Numbered from the stretch's first letter, positions 24,484 through 34,886 are shown. The stretch is DNA of 64,000 nt from Erythrobacter sp. YT30 (GCF_001542875.1 NZ_LMAF01000002.1:1573501-1637500), one strand, 5' to 3'. Translations and numbers: made by a program. Notes: a model not told the origin generated them from the letters alone.

Positions 24484-26145
24484 TCAGAACTCACCCGCAA
24501 TGCCTGCACGAACGGCGGTCGAATTGCCGCCCGCATAGCTGACGCCGGCTGTGAACGCGACATCTCTCTGCAAGCGGTGCATGATGCCCACCGATACACC
24601 GACTTCGCCGCGATAGGCTGCGACATTGCTGGCATAGCTGGTTTTACCCGCAGCGCTCGGAAAATGCGGCGCAGCCTGCGCTGCGATCGAGGCAATGCCC
24701 CGTTTCGCATCACGGTTCACCGTTTCGGCAAGATCAAACGCCCCGTCAACGCGCGTTTCAAGGCCGCTCACTCGGCTTTCAAGCGCGCCAAATTGCGCAT
24801 CTGAAACCATCGCCAGCGCATTCACCGAATTGCGCACATTGGCGACCGAGGCCGCAGTTGCGGCTTGCTGACGACCTAAAGTGCCATTGGCATCGACAGT
24901 AACGAAATCGAGCGCGCCTTGCTGGGCTGCGGTGGAAGCGGAGAGATCGCCAATTCGAACCGATGATCCCGCCCCGCCAAGCGTGACCTGATCGGCAGCG
25001 GTTGTCGCTGCGCCCGCGCCTATTGCTGTCGATCCACTTTGCGCCGCGACGGCTTCCGCGCCCAAGGCCGTCGAGTGATTGCCGGCAGCCGACGCTCTGA
25101 AGCCCAACGCGGTGCCTCGCGATCCGGCATGGGAACGAAAGCCCGATGATGTACCGCCCACGTCTGTCGCGGAGAGCTGACCCAAGGCGATCCCCTGCGC
25201 TGCGGAGCTTGCCTGAGACCCAATGGCGACGCTGTCCGATCCAATCGCACTTGCCCGGTCACCAATTGCAACGGTCCTGTCGCCCGATGATGTCGCATCA
25301 TATCCGATTGCTGTTCCCCGGATGCCGGACGCGGCATCGGTGCTGAAGCCAAAGGCAGTTCCGCCCTGTCCAGCCGATGCGAGCGCGCCAAGCGCTACGG
25401 TGGCATCTCCGGAAGCATTTGCTGACGAGCCTATCGCCGTCGAGGAACTGCCCCTCGCTTGGGTCCGATGACCAATGGCTATGGCCCGGGTCGCGCTCGC
25501 GACTGATTGCGATCCGATGGCCAACGCCTCAACCCCTGTTGCCGCCGATTGTGCGCCTAAAGCTGTCGCAAAAATCTGGTTGGCGAGGCTGTCTGCACCG
25601 ATTGCGGTTGAATCTGCGCCTAGCGCCATTGCGCCGATATCGCCTGCATCATTGCCATCGCCCCCAACAGCTAGCGCGCCGACACCGCTCGCATGGGTGT
25701 TCCAGCCTGCTGCAAATGCGCCATTTGCGCTGGCGAGCGAGGCTCTGCCGATGGCGATTGCGCCTGCCCGGTTTGCGGTTGCATTGCCGCCCAAAGCGGT
25801 GCTGAAATTGCCGCTCGCCTCTGATTGTTCGCCCAGAGCGCTCGCGCTTTCGCCCGAGGCATCAGCGAACCTGCCCATCGCGATCGAACGGTCTCCTTCA
25901 GCATTGGCTGAGCTGCCAAATGCGCTTGCAAAGGCGCCCGTTGCCAAGGCGTTGATCCCGCAGGCGGTCGATGTTTGATCATCGTTGGAATTGGCCTGCC
26001 CGTCATTATCGGTCGGCCCCAAATCAACCTCGCCATCATTGTCGCGATCAAGCAGGCAATCATCGGCCTGGGCCGCGGTGGGCATAAGAAACGCGGCCGC
26101 AGCTGCCCAAATGAAAGCGCGCGATAATTTGATTGATATTGCCAT
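24484..26145 (-). CDS. trimeric autotransporter adhesin (YadA-like) with head repeats
   Basis: 553 residues from ATG 26145 (GGGGG five to nine nt upstream). Signal peptide RAFIWAAAAAFLMPTAAQA. Residues 27-50 include DRDNDGEVDLGPTDNDG, an Asp-rich calcium-binding-like segment. Residues about 60-410 are roughly 20 YadA head repeats of 14-15 residues (consensus A-x-A-x-G-x-x-S-x-A-x-G-x-x-A). A short coiled coil follows (FGALESRVSGLETRVDGAF). The last about 70 residues fit the YadA anchor, with a terminal GIAGEF. It should form an obligate trimer on the cell surface for attachment or autoaggregation. At one repeat block and one short stalk it is small for the family. Confidence 0.88.
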   Translation of the reverse strand: MAISIKLSRAFIWAAAAAFLMPTAAQADDCLLDRDNDGEVDLGPTDNDGQANSNDDQTSTACGINALATGAFASAFGSSANAEGDRSIAMGRFADASGESASALGEQSEASGNFSTALGGNATANRAGAIAIGRASLASANGAFAAGWNTHASGVGALAVGGDGNDAGDIGAMALGADSTAIGADSLANQIFATALGAQSAATGVEALAIGSQSVASATRAIAIGHRTQARGSSSTAIGSSANASGDATVALGALASAGQGGTAFGFSTDAASGIRGTAIGYDATSSGDRTVAIGDRASAIGSDSVAIGSQASSAAQGIALGQLSATDVGGTSSGFRSHAGSRGTALGFRASAAGNHSTALGAEAVAAQSGSTAIGAGAATTAADQVTLGGAGSSVRIGDLSASTAAQQGALDFVTVDANGTLGRQQAATAASVANVRNSVNALAMVSDAQFGALESRVSGLETRVDGAFDLAETVNRDAKRGIASIAAQAAPHFPSAAGKTSYASNVAAYRGEVGVSVGIMHRLQRDVAFTAGVSYAGGNSTAVRAGIAGEF

Positions 26146-26187
26146 GGTAAGCCCCCAGCCTTGGCCATGATTGACGAAATCACGGCG

Positions 26188-26206
26188 TATGCATGCGGGA
26201 TGCATA
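26188..26206. promoter_or_regulatory. perfect inverted repeat upstream of the adhesin gene
   Basis: TATGCAT-GCGGG-ATGCATA, two perfect 7-bp arms with a 5-bp spacer, 43 nt upstream of the adhesin start. The geometry fits an operator for a dimeric regulator; the regulator is unknown. Confidence 0.4.
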
Positions 26207-26399
26207 GATCGTGAGGAGGCTAGCGCGGCCATTAAAAGCTGTATTGCTGCGATGCCGCCAGATCTGAGGTATTGGCCGCGCTGCGCTGGCGTCCGGCACT
26301 GCAGGTGCCAGTGCTGGGCTTTTCGTTCATCTGGCTGTAACTTTCGAGCAGACCTGCGCGAACGACGTTGGGTACACTCAAACGCCAGGGGCAAAACGC

Positions 26400-27002
26400 A
26401 TGGAATTCACGCTCAAACGCAACACGCAGATCGTCGCGATCTTGCTGCTCATCGCTGCGATAACGCAGGCGACTTACACTGCGCTCTACATCAGCGAAGC
26501 CGATGTCCCGCGCCAGCTTTTGTGGGGAGCAGAAGGTGTGCTCTTTACGCTCATGGCCGCTTTTGCGGGGGCTGCCATGCTTGAGACGAAGCGATTTTAC
26601 CTCGCATGGTCGTCCATCGCATTTGCCGCCGTTTTGAATGTTGTTCAGGTCGGCGTGGGGCTCACCATGTTCGGCCCCTTTTTCGAAGCTGCTGGCGAAG
26701 TTGAGGCGCTGGCTCCTGCAGCAGGCGCGGTCGTTGCGTTTTCCTTCATGGTCTATAACGCGGCAAAGGTTCTGCTGGCTCTTGCTCTCATCACGCTTGG
26801 ATTGGCGAAGCTGGGCGAGGGTTCCAAGCTGCTCGGCGGACTGAGCGCGATTGTGGGTGCGATCGCAGCTGTCTCCAACGCGCTTTCACTGGCTATGGGC
26901 CGCGATTTCTCAGGCGAGCTGCCGATTGCTGGCGGATCGGGCGTACTGGCGACGGTGCTGTTGGCAGTGTGCCTCTTGAGCCTGCCTCGACAAGAGGACT
27001 GA
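26400..27002 (+). CDS. multi-pass membrane protein of unknown function
   Basis: 200 residues with about six hydrophobic segments (QIVAILLLIAAITQATYTAL; LLWGAEGVLFTLMAAFAGAAM; WSSIAFAAVLNVVQVGVGLTM; AAGAVVAFSFMVYNAAKVLLALALITLG; LGGLSAIVGAIAAVSNALSLA; GVLATVLLAVCLLSLP). AGGGG lies 8 nt before the ATG. No family is recognised. The location near thiC invites a thiamine link, but an opposing gene lies between and there is no sequence support for that role. Confidence 0.7.
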   Translation: MEFTLKRNTQIVAILLLIAAITQATYTALYISEADVPRQLLWGAEGVLFTLMAAFAGAAMLETKRFYLAWSSIAFAAVLNVVQVGVGLTMFGPFFEAAGEVEALAPAAGAVVAFSFMVYNAAKVLLALALITLGLAKLGEGSKLLGGLSAIVGAIAAVSNALSLAMGRDFSGELPIAGGSGVLATVLLAVCLLSLPRQED

Positions 27003-27038
27003 TCGTACCGCCGCAACGAGATCTCTTCGCCGTAATTC

Positions 27039-27680
27039 TCAATTCGCCGCTGGATCTCCGATTTCCAGCAGTGTCGCGGCTCTTGAAGGTTCGGTGGCGG
27101 TACTGGCCGCATCCCAATTGCCGTGAAGCCAGTCCTCCTCCGCCCGCTCATCGTCTGGAAGAACCACCGGCATTGATCGGCAGCCTGCCTTCAACGCGGC
27201 GCCAGAGGCAGCGCGCGTCAGCAGTGCAAAAGCGGGCACTTCCTCGTCCTTCCACACGCCAGCCAATGCGAAGATGCGCTCACCCTCAGGCGCAAACCAG
27301 TGCTGCAGCCGCCGCCCCTCGTAATCGGTTTCGCTGCCCCACAGCATGATACGGGTCGCAGGCACGAGGCAGCGAAATTCGCTGTTGCGCAGATTGCCGA
27401 TCCAGAATGGACTATCGGTGTTGCGCACCGACGTTATCCGGCGCGTCGGGTCTTCGGCTGCAGGAGGTGGCAAGACGCCCCACAGTCGCGGTGTCATGCG
27501 CGGTTGCAGCGGTTTTCCCGATGGGCGAGCCCCCGCAATAAACTCGCGCCCTGCGGTGATGACCGGCGCGAATTTGAGAGGCGCGACATAGCCGCCTTGC
27601 CACGGATCATCGCCTGCCCTGGCGCCGAACCGCGAGGCAATATCCTCAGCGCTCGCATCGAGGCGGTAAAGAACTGTCAT
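27039..27680 (-). CDS. SRAP-fold (YedK/HMCES-like) protein lacking all catalytic residues
   Basis: 213 residues from ATG 27680 (GAGAA just upstream; TTG at 27689 also open). The SRAP framework is visible: LDASAEDIASRFGA, WGVLPP, RNTDSPFW (place of NARAET), RCLVPATRIMLW (place of RCLVPADGFYEW), IFALAGVW and RSMPVVLP. HMCES/YedK cross-links abasic DNA through Cys2 after Met removal, with an active-site Glu and His. Here Cys2 is Thr, the Glu of FYEW is Leu113, and the His of the HDRMP motif is Cys167. It should fold like SRAP but cannot use that chemistry. It may bind DNA or be a relic under other selection; the frame is intact. Confidence 0.8.
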   Translation of the reverse strand: MTVLYRLDASAEDIASRFGARAGDDPWQGGYVAPLKFAPVITAGREFIAGARPSGKPLQPRMTPRLWGVLPPPAAEDPTRRITSVRNTDSPFWIGNLRNSEFRCLVPATRIMLWGSETDYEGRRLQHWFAPEGERIFALAGVWKDEEVPAFALLTRAASGAALKAGCRSMPVVLPDDERAEEDWLHGNWDAASTATEPSRAATLLEIGDPAAN

Positions 27681-27725
27681 TTCTCGCAAGCCCTAGACGC
27701 GGGCCAAGCCAGGGTCTATCGCTGT

Positions 27726-29751
<2,026 letters not shown>

Positions 29752-29756
29752 TTGCG

Positions 29757-30233
29757 ATGACGCTGCCAGTTGTTCTGTTGATCTGGTTTGCGGCCCTGTC
29801 CGCTGGGATCATGGCGGGGGTGTACTTCACCTTCTCGGTATTCGTAATGCGCTCGCTTGCCGAGCTCGGCGATGAGGCTGGTGCGCGGGCGATGCAGTCG
29901 ATCAATAGAGTGATCCTGAAAAGCGCTTTTCTGCCGTTATTCTTCGCCAGCACACTTGCCTGCGCTGCGCTGGTGGTGCTTGGCTTGATCGGCATGGCGG
30001 GGCCGCAATCATGGGCCGTGATCGCAGGAAGCGCTGTCTATGTGATCGGCATGTTCGTGGTGACGGTCATTGGTAATGTGCCGCTCAACGACAGGCTCGA
30101 TGCGGTCGATCCGGCGAGTGCGGAAGCCAAGGCGATGTGGGCCACTTACCTGGCGCGCTGGACACCGTTCAACCATGTACGGACATTGGCAAGTATCGCG
30201 GCGATGGGCTTGCTGATTGTCGGCCTTCAGTAG
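29757..30233 (+). CDS. DUF1772 membrane protein
   Basis: 158 residues if the ATG at 29757 is used; a GTG at 29748 (overlapping the thiC stop) would add three residues, and GGAAG placement fits either. Four hydrophobic helices: LPVVLLIWFAALSAGIMAGVYF, SAFLPLFFASTLACAALVVLG, SWAVIAGSAVYVIGMFVVTVIGNVPLND and TLASIAAMGLLIVGL. The third, with GNVPLND after it, and the WTPFNHVRT segment are DUF1772 hallmarks. Function is unknown. The lack of spacing suggests read-through from thiC and thus riboswitch control. Confidence 0.82.
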   Translation: MTLPVVLLIWFAALSAGIMAGVYFTFSVFVMRSLAELGDEAGARAMQSINRVILKSAFLPLFFASTLACAALVVLGLIGMAGPQSWAVIAGSAVYVIGMFVVTVIGNVPLNDRLDAVDPASAEAKAMWATYLARWTPFNHVRTLASIAAMGLLIVGLQ

Positions 30234-30323
30234 AGGGCGTGGTTGCAAGGGAGAAGGCGAAATGGGGCGGTCGATAACTACGTTCTGCTTCAATCTCGTC
30301 GCGTCTGATCTGGAGGTGGACTG

Positions 30324-30863
30324 CTGAAGGATATCACCGAAGCCCTTCGCACGCGGCTGGCGCAATTCGATGGCCGCGCGACAACACTGCTCGGAGAGGC
30401 AGAAGCTGCCTTTTACGAGCAGTCTGGTTATCGCAGGGCGTTGGTGCGGCTCGCTGCCGATGCTGAAGACAACATATCGAGCGCGGCGACCTGGTTGCTG
30501 AAATCCTGGCTCGAAAAAGGCGGCGCAATAACCACGAAACAGACCGCTGAGCTGTGCGCTGAATTGCCCGGTGTTACATCATGGCAGGCGCAGCTCCATC
30601 TGTGCCAGTCAATCCGGTTCCTTGACGTGACAAAGGACGCTGCAGCCGCTGTCCATCGCTGGCTCGTGCCTCTGCTTGCGCATGATCGCCCGTTTGTGAG
30701 AGCATGGTCACTCGACGCGCTGGCCAGCCTTGCCCGGCAGCATTCACACTTGCATGCTGCGTTCGCAAAAGCGCTTGAACATGCCGAGCAGGATGAGGCT
30801 GCGTCCGTTCGGGCGAGGGCGCGAAACATCAAGCCAATAGTATCGGGAGGAGTTCGGATATGA
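30324..30863 (+). CDS. HEAT-like all-helical protein with an apparent CTG start
   Basis: About 179 residues if translated from CTG 30324. The frame is open from 30309, and a GGAGG at 30312-30316 stands 7 nt before this CTG (CTG 30321 is also possible); no ATG or GTG lies in frame upstream. The first usual initiator, TTG at 30441, would cut off a well-formed helical N-terminus (KDITEALRTRLAQFDGRATTLLG). The protein consists of amphipathic helix pairs (AAVHRWLVPLLAHDRPFVRAWSLDALASLARQH) like HEAT/armadillo repeats, usually a protein-binding scaffold. It is coupled by ATGA to the next small gene. Confidence 0.55.
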   Translation: MKDITEALRTRLAQFDGRATTLLGEAEAAFYEQSGYRRALVRLAADAEDNISSAATWLLKSWLEKGGAITTKQTAELCAELPGVTSWQAQLHLCQSIRFLDVTKDAAAAVHRWLVPLLAHDRPFVRAWSLDALASLARQHSHLHAAFAKALEHAEQDEAASVRARARNIKPIVSGGVRI

Positions 30864-31087
30864 CCCAACTACCATACGAAGCCGAAATCGCAGCAGCGGA
30901 GGCTGCGCTCCAGCGGGCCAAAGAGCTGCTACAGCAAGAGATCTCCGATTACCCAAACCCGATTTCCGGATGTGATGCGCAATATGTCCGCTTGATCAGT
31001 GATCGCACGCGGATCGCATCATGCCTGCGTGTCCTCGATGAACAGCCCTTTGTCGCAACCCCGCGCATGCTTGAACCCACGGCCTAG
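30860..31087 (+). CDS. small helical protein, translationally coupled
   Basis: 75 residues, starting within the stop of the preceding gene (ATGA). An N-terminal amphipathic helix (EAEIAAAEAALQRAKELLQQEI) is followed by a loop and a second helix (RLISDRTRIASCLRVLDE). There is no signal peptide, no zinc motif and no recognised family. Coupling to the HEAT-like protein suggests that the two work together, but this is inference. Confidence 0.55.
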   Translation: MTQLPYEAEIAAAEAALQRAKELLQQEISDYPNPISGCDAQYVRLISDRTRIASCLRVLDEQPFVATPRMLEPTA

Positions 31088-31097
31088 GAGATCTTGG

Positions 31098-31961
31098 ATG
31101 AAACACGTCACACTCGCATCCATTGCGGCATTCACCCTGGCCTCCACCCCCGCGCTCGCTGACGATCACGCCGAGGCGCCCAGCACCGAAAAACAAACCA
31201 TCATGCCCGAAAGCGAGGGTGGGCGCGCGTTTATGGAGGAGTTTGGTTTCTCCGAAGCGGTTATCCATGGCGACACCGTCTATCTCTCCGGCGTTATCGC
31301 TGGGCCTGCGCCGGAAGGGCGAACTCGCGAAGAGGCCTATGATCGCACGTTCCAGTATATCGGCAGCGTGCTTGAACGCGCAGGCTCAAGCTGGGACGAT
31401 GTGATCGATCTCACCACTTACCACGTCGATATCGATGCCTCGATGCCCGCTTTGGCAGAGGTCAAGAACCGCTATGTCAAAGCGCCATTTCCCGCTTGGA
31501 CCGCAATTGATATCGACCGGCTCTATTCCCCCGATGGCGAGGTTGAGATCAAAGTCACCGCGCGGCTCAGCCCCAAACCTGATCTCGCCTTCTTGCCGCT
31601 TGAGGGCAGCTCCACCCCATTTTCCGAAGCGGTGCAGGCGGGCGATACGCTCTATCTGGCAGGCAAGCTGGGCACGGCGGCTGATGGCAGCGGGCTTGTC
31701 CCCGGCGGGATCGAGGCGGAAACCCGGCGCGCGATGGAGCGGATTGGCGAGACGCTCGCCAAGTACGATCTCACCCACGACGCCATCGTCAAATGCACCG
31801 TATGGCTCGCCGATATCGGAGACTTCGCCGCGTTCAATTCGGTCTATCGCACGTTCTTCAAGGAAGGCCGCTATCCCGCGCGCTCCACCATGGCGGTGAA
31901 AGACCTCGCGGCGGGCGCTGCGATTGAGATCGAATGCATGGCGTGGAACCCGCAAGGTTGA
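31098..31961 (+). CDS. periplasmic tandem RidA protein, first domain without the catalytic arginine
   Basis: 287 residues from ATG 31098 (AGGAGA seven nt upstream). Signal peptide KHVTLASIAAFTLASTPALA. Two Rid domains follow, about 43-157 and 173-283. The second keeps YPARSTMAV, with Arg262 at the catalytic position. The first has FPAWTAIDI, with Trp134 there instead. Rid proteins normally are cytosolic trimers acting on enamines; a two-domain exported form could build a pseudo-hexamer with three active sites. It is preceded by the HEAT-like pair and followed by a broken DUF1838 gene. Confidence 0.85.
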   Translation: MKHVTLASIAAFTLASTPALADDHAEAPSTEKQTIMPESEGGRAFMEEFGFSEAVIHGDTVYLSGVIAGPAPEGRTREEAYDRTFQYIGSVLERAGSSWDDVIDLTTYHVDIDASMPALAEVKNRYVKAPFPAWTAIDIDRLYSPDGEVEIKVTARLSPKPDLAFLPLEGSSTPFSEAVQAGDTLYLAGKLGTAADGSGLVPGGIEAETRRAMERIGETLAKYDLTHDAIVKCTVWLADIGDFAAFNSVYRTFFKEGRYPARSTMAVKDLAAGAAIEIECMAWNPQG

Positions 31962-31989
31962 ATTGCGCAACAGATAAGAGGGAAATGAG

Positions 31990-32826
31990 ATGGCTTTGCG
32001 AATAATTGTATTGGTTTTGGCTGGCATGGCCTGTGTCAGCGCCCCTGCGTCGGCGCAGGAACCTGCCCCCGCCACCGTTGACGCAGCCCCCGAAACCGCA
32101 TCGCCCCCGATCACCTCGCGGCAGTTCGAACGCTGGGTTGAAGGGCGCATCGGGCGGGGGGATCCGGTCTATTGGTACTCGGTCGGCACCATGCGTTCCT
32201 ACCCCGATGGGAAGCTGATCGCGCGCATGGAAGGCTATGACACGGCGCGCATGCACCAGCCCGATAAATCGCGCGAGCTTGCCCACCAATACAACCGCAA
32301 GATCTACATCTTCCGCGATCCCGAAACGGGCGAAGTCCTGCGCGAAGTCGATGGCAAACCCGTCGAGCCCATCGCCTAACCCTACCAGTTCATCACTTAT
32401 GAGTTGAAAGATGGCGGGATCGAAACTTTCGTCGAGCAAGGCACAGGCGAAAACGTGCGCCGCATCGGGCCGGGAGACCAGATTTCGATGCGGATGCTGG
32501 GCGAGACAGCGGTGTTCTCAGCCCCCGTCTATCTCGATTTTTCGATGGGGCCAGAAGCAAGATATCAGGCGTTTGAGAATTACGATTTCTTCTTCCACCC
32601 CGAACGATCGATGAGCAAGCCCAACCAGCTAAGCTGGGTCCGCTATGGCCCTGCCCCCGAATGGGCAGGCGGCGTGCCGACCATCATGCACCTTGTGACA
32701 TGGCGAGTGGACAGCTTTGAAGAAGTGCCCGCAAGCTTGCGCGAATATATCGAGAGCGATGCCGAGTTGTGGCGAGAGCCGCCGCAGGACTTGGCGGATG
32801 TTAGGCGGTTGCAGGAGGGGAACTGA
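31990..32826 (+). pseudogene. DUF1838 family gene interrupted by one in-frame stop
   Basis: Two open segments in the same frame are split by a single TAA at 32377-32379: the first (31990-32376) has a signal peptide (ALRIIVLVLAGMACVSAPASA) and YWYSVGTMRSYPDGK, the second begins just after (PYQFITYELKDGG) and runs to 32826. Together they read as one DUF1838 protein (about 278 residues, secreted). The stop probably replaced a Tyr codon (TAT or TAC). The rest is well conserved, with no frameshift, so the mutation is recent or the stop is read through. A start inside the second half (32404) has no good ribosome site. Confidence 0.8.
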
Positions 32827-32861
32827 TTTCGGTCAGAATCTCGGTTTTTTGGGAATAGCGA

Positions 32862-34076
32862 ATGGACACGATCGCAGGCCGACAGATCGAAAGAATCGGG
32901 CATCTGGGACTGCCTGTCATCAGGCCGAAAACTGTTGAGGGGCCAAACACGCTTTCCGGGATTGAGAAGAGTCTAGTGCTCAAGCTTCTTCACGATGCTG
33001 AGGGGCAGAAAGTACTTAGTGAGATACGATCAAAGCCTGAAGTATTAACGTTAGAAGGAAAAATGATCGCGACATCTTACGGCGGCCGTACGCTTTTTGA
33101 TGTGAGGCTTTTGGCCTGTTGGTGGATATGGCGAGCCAATTACGTCGGACGCAACCAAGCTAACGCAGAGCTGGATGCATATCTGTCAGCCGACAATATC
33201 GAGGTCGATCTCGTGGAATGGCTGCAGGGCGTAGAGGTTGATGGCTCGATCGATCTGGGGCTTGGATATCAACTCGCCCCGGCGAAAGACTATTATGATG
33301 TCGATGAAAAAGAGGCTCTACTCAAGTTCGACCTATCTGGACACGAATTGCAAGACCCTGCAGCGAGCGCGATTCTAAAACGGACCGTCCAGCTCTCAAA
33401 AGCGGTCTCAAAGGACGAAGATAACTTCGATTCAGCGGCACGTCGGAGTGACGGTCATGAGATGTATCTCGCCGTCATGCTACTCAACTGTCAATCTTCA
33501 TTCACTGCTAATTCAGTGCTCTCAACCAGCCACATTCAGCCGAATACTCCGCCGTTTCGTTTTCATGGCGGTGGTGGAAGGATTGGCGAGCGTCAGAAGC
33601 ACTTGAGCAACGGAAAAGTCATGCCAGACGCGAAGCTATTCAATGATATGATGTCCTCCGCTAGGCGGTGGGATGATCACGAGCTCGACTTTTATTTGAC
33701 AGCTATGAAACGTTTGTCCTCCGCAAAAGCAAGTCGCAGTGGACACGATTTCGCCCTTGATCTGGGTATTGCGTTAGAGATGATGCTATTTAAGGGTGAT
33801 CGATCAAAATCTGAGATTAGAAACAAGTTCGCTGCTAGAGGCGCTTGGTTACTCGCTAAAGACGTTGAAGATAGAACAAGCCTTTTTGGAGCTCTTCTTG
33901 AGATTTACGATTTTCGAAGTCGTGTTGCACATGGTGGGGCTTTAAACCTCAGGGCTAAACAGTGGCATGCCTTCCGTAAGTCTCAGGCTGAGCAAGTCTT
34001 GATTGCTGAGTCTGTTTTTCAAAAAGTTATCTCCGAGGGCGAACCTGACTGGAAGCGACTGGTTCTCGGTGGCTAA
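32862..34076 (+). CDS. HEPN/Apea-like candidate ribonuclease
   Basis: 404 residues. The C-terminal part (about 290-370) reads as an Apea-like HEPN domain: long helix DFALDLGIALEMMLF, a link, then LFGALLEIYDFRSRVAHGG carrying R-x4-H (Arg352 to His357), the catalytic motif of HEPN RNases. The N-terminal about 270 residues are not recognised and could be a sensor. Base composition is visibly lower in GC than its neighbours, and rare codons are more frequent (TTA, ATA, AGA), which suggests transfer. HEPN RNases of this sort often act in phage defence or as toxins; no partner antitoxin gene is adjacent. Confidence 0.6.
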   Translation: MDTIAGRQIERIGHLGLPVIRPKTVEGPNTLSGIEKSLVLKLLHDAEGQKVLSEIRSKPEVLTLEGKMIATSYGGRTLFDVRLLACWWIWRANYVGRNQANAELDAYLSADNIEVDLVEWLQGVEVDGSIDLGLGYQLAPAKDYYDVDEKEALLKFDLSGHELQDPAASAILKRTVQLSKAVSKDEDNFDSAARRSDGHEMYLAVMLLNCQSSFTANSVLSTSHIQPNTPPFRFHGGGGRIGERQKHLSNGKVMPDAKLFNDMMSSARRWDDHELDFYLTAMKRLSSAKASRSGHDFALDLGIALEMMLFKGDRSKSEIRNKFAARGAWLLAKDVEDRTSLFGALLEIYDFRSRVAHGGALNLRAKQWHAFRKSQAEQVLIAESVFQKVISEGEPDWKRLVLGG

Positions 34077-34112
34077 TCCATCCATTCTGATATTCGACTA
34101 GGTCCCTCTCCG

Positions 34113-34128
34113 TTCCCGAAATCGGGAA
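34113..34128. repeat. short palindrome after the HEPN gene
   Basis: TTCCCGA-AA-TCGGGAA, a 7-bp inverted repeat 37 nt downstream of the HEPN stop. It could be a terminator without T run or mark the edge of an inserted segment. No direct repeat partner was seen. Confidence 0.35.
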
Positions 34129-34232
34129 GGCTGCTCAACTGTCTTCGATGCCCGACTTCGTGGGGAGGGATGGGCGCATAACTGCACCCACCCACCTTTC
34201 CTACTTCGCCAAAATCTGCCCTATCCTGGCCG

Positions 34233-34880
34233 ATGAGCACTCGAAAAACTGCCGCGAAAGGCACTCCCGCCCGTTCCCCTACACCCTCCGATAAGGTGAC
34301 ACCCATCCGCAGCGATGGCTGGACGCCCCAAAAGCAGGCCGCTTTTCTGCGGCAGCTTTCCGCGACCCATTGCGTTAGTGAAGCAGCGCGATCTGTTGGG
34401 ATGAGCCGGCAATCGGCCTATCGCTTGCGATCAAAGCTCAAGGGCAAGCCGTTTGATCTCGCTTGGGAGGTGGCCTTCCACCATTCCTATGATGTGCTGG
34501 CGCACACGGCGCTCGAGCGGGCGCTTAATGGGGTGGAGGTTCCCATTTACTTTCAGGGCGAACTCGTCGGCACGTATCGCCGGTTTGATGAGCGGCTGAC
34601 GGTCGCGCTGCTCAAACGCTTTACCCAAGGAGGTAACCCTGTTTTCGGGCGGCTTGCCAACAGCGCCGAAAAGCACGCGCGCGATTTTGAAGCTCTGCTT
34701 GGCAGCCTCGAAAAGGGTGAAGATGTGGAGACCGGAGCGCTGGACGTGGATGATCCGGGGGAGTTGGAAGCCATAAGACCGTTTCGCGGTGCCACGACGC
34801 CAGAAAGCCCCTCCACCCCATGTCCGTCAACCTGGTCAGATGACGAACTAATCAAGGCTTTAGAGGGGGTTAAGAAATAG
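34233..34880 (+). CDS. helix-turn-helix protein (terminase-small-subunit-like)
   Basis: 215 residues. WTPQKQAAFLRQLSATHCVSEAARSVGMSRQSAYRLRS (about 29-66) is a strong helix-turn-helix of the kind found in transposase-like and terminase small-subunit-like proteins. A middle region (FDLAWEVAFHHSYDVLAHTALERALNGVEVPIYF) and a polar tail follow. There is no clear Shine-Dalgarno. It has a basic N-terminal tail (STRKTAAKGT) that may bind DNA. No phage genes are near, so it is probably a chromosomal regulator. An inverted repeat at 34887-34914 follows. Confidence 0.65.
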   Translation: MSTRKTAAKGTPARSPTPSDKVTPIRSDGWTPQKQAAFLRQLSATHCVSEAARSVGMSRQSAYRLRSKLKGKPFDLAWEVAFHHSYDVLAHTALERALNGVEVPIYFQGELVGTYRRFDERLTVALLKRFTQGGNPVFGRLANSAEKHARDFEALLGSLEKGEDVETGALDVDDPGELEAIRPFRGATTPESPSTPCPSTWSDDELIKALEGVKK

Positions 34881-34886
34881 CCCCTT

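Noticed and set aside
25475..25978. 167-residue Ala/Pro-rich plus-strand frame
   Set aside because: It is produced by the repetitive adhesin gene on the other strand.
24700..26000. Repeats in this stretch as a CRISPR or satellite
   Set aside because: They are degenerate coding repeats of a trimeric autotransporter head.
32404..32826. A separate gene starting at ATG 32404
   Set aside because: It is in the same frame as the previous segment and continues its family; no ribosome site. Treated as the second half of a broken DUF1838 gene.
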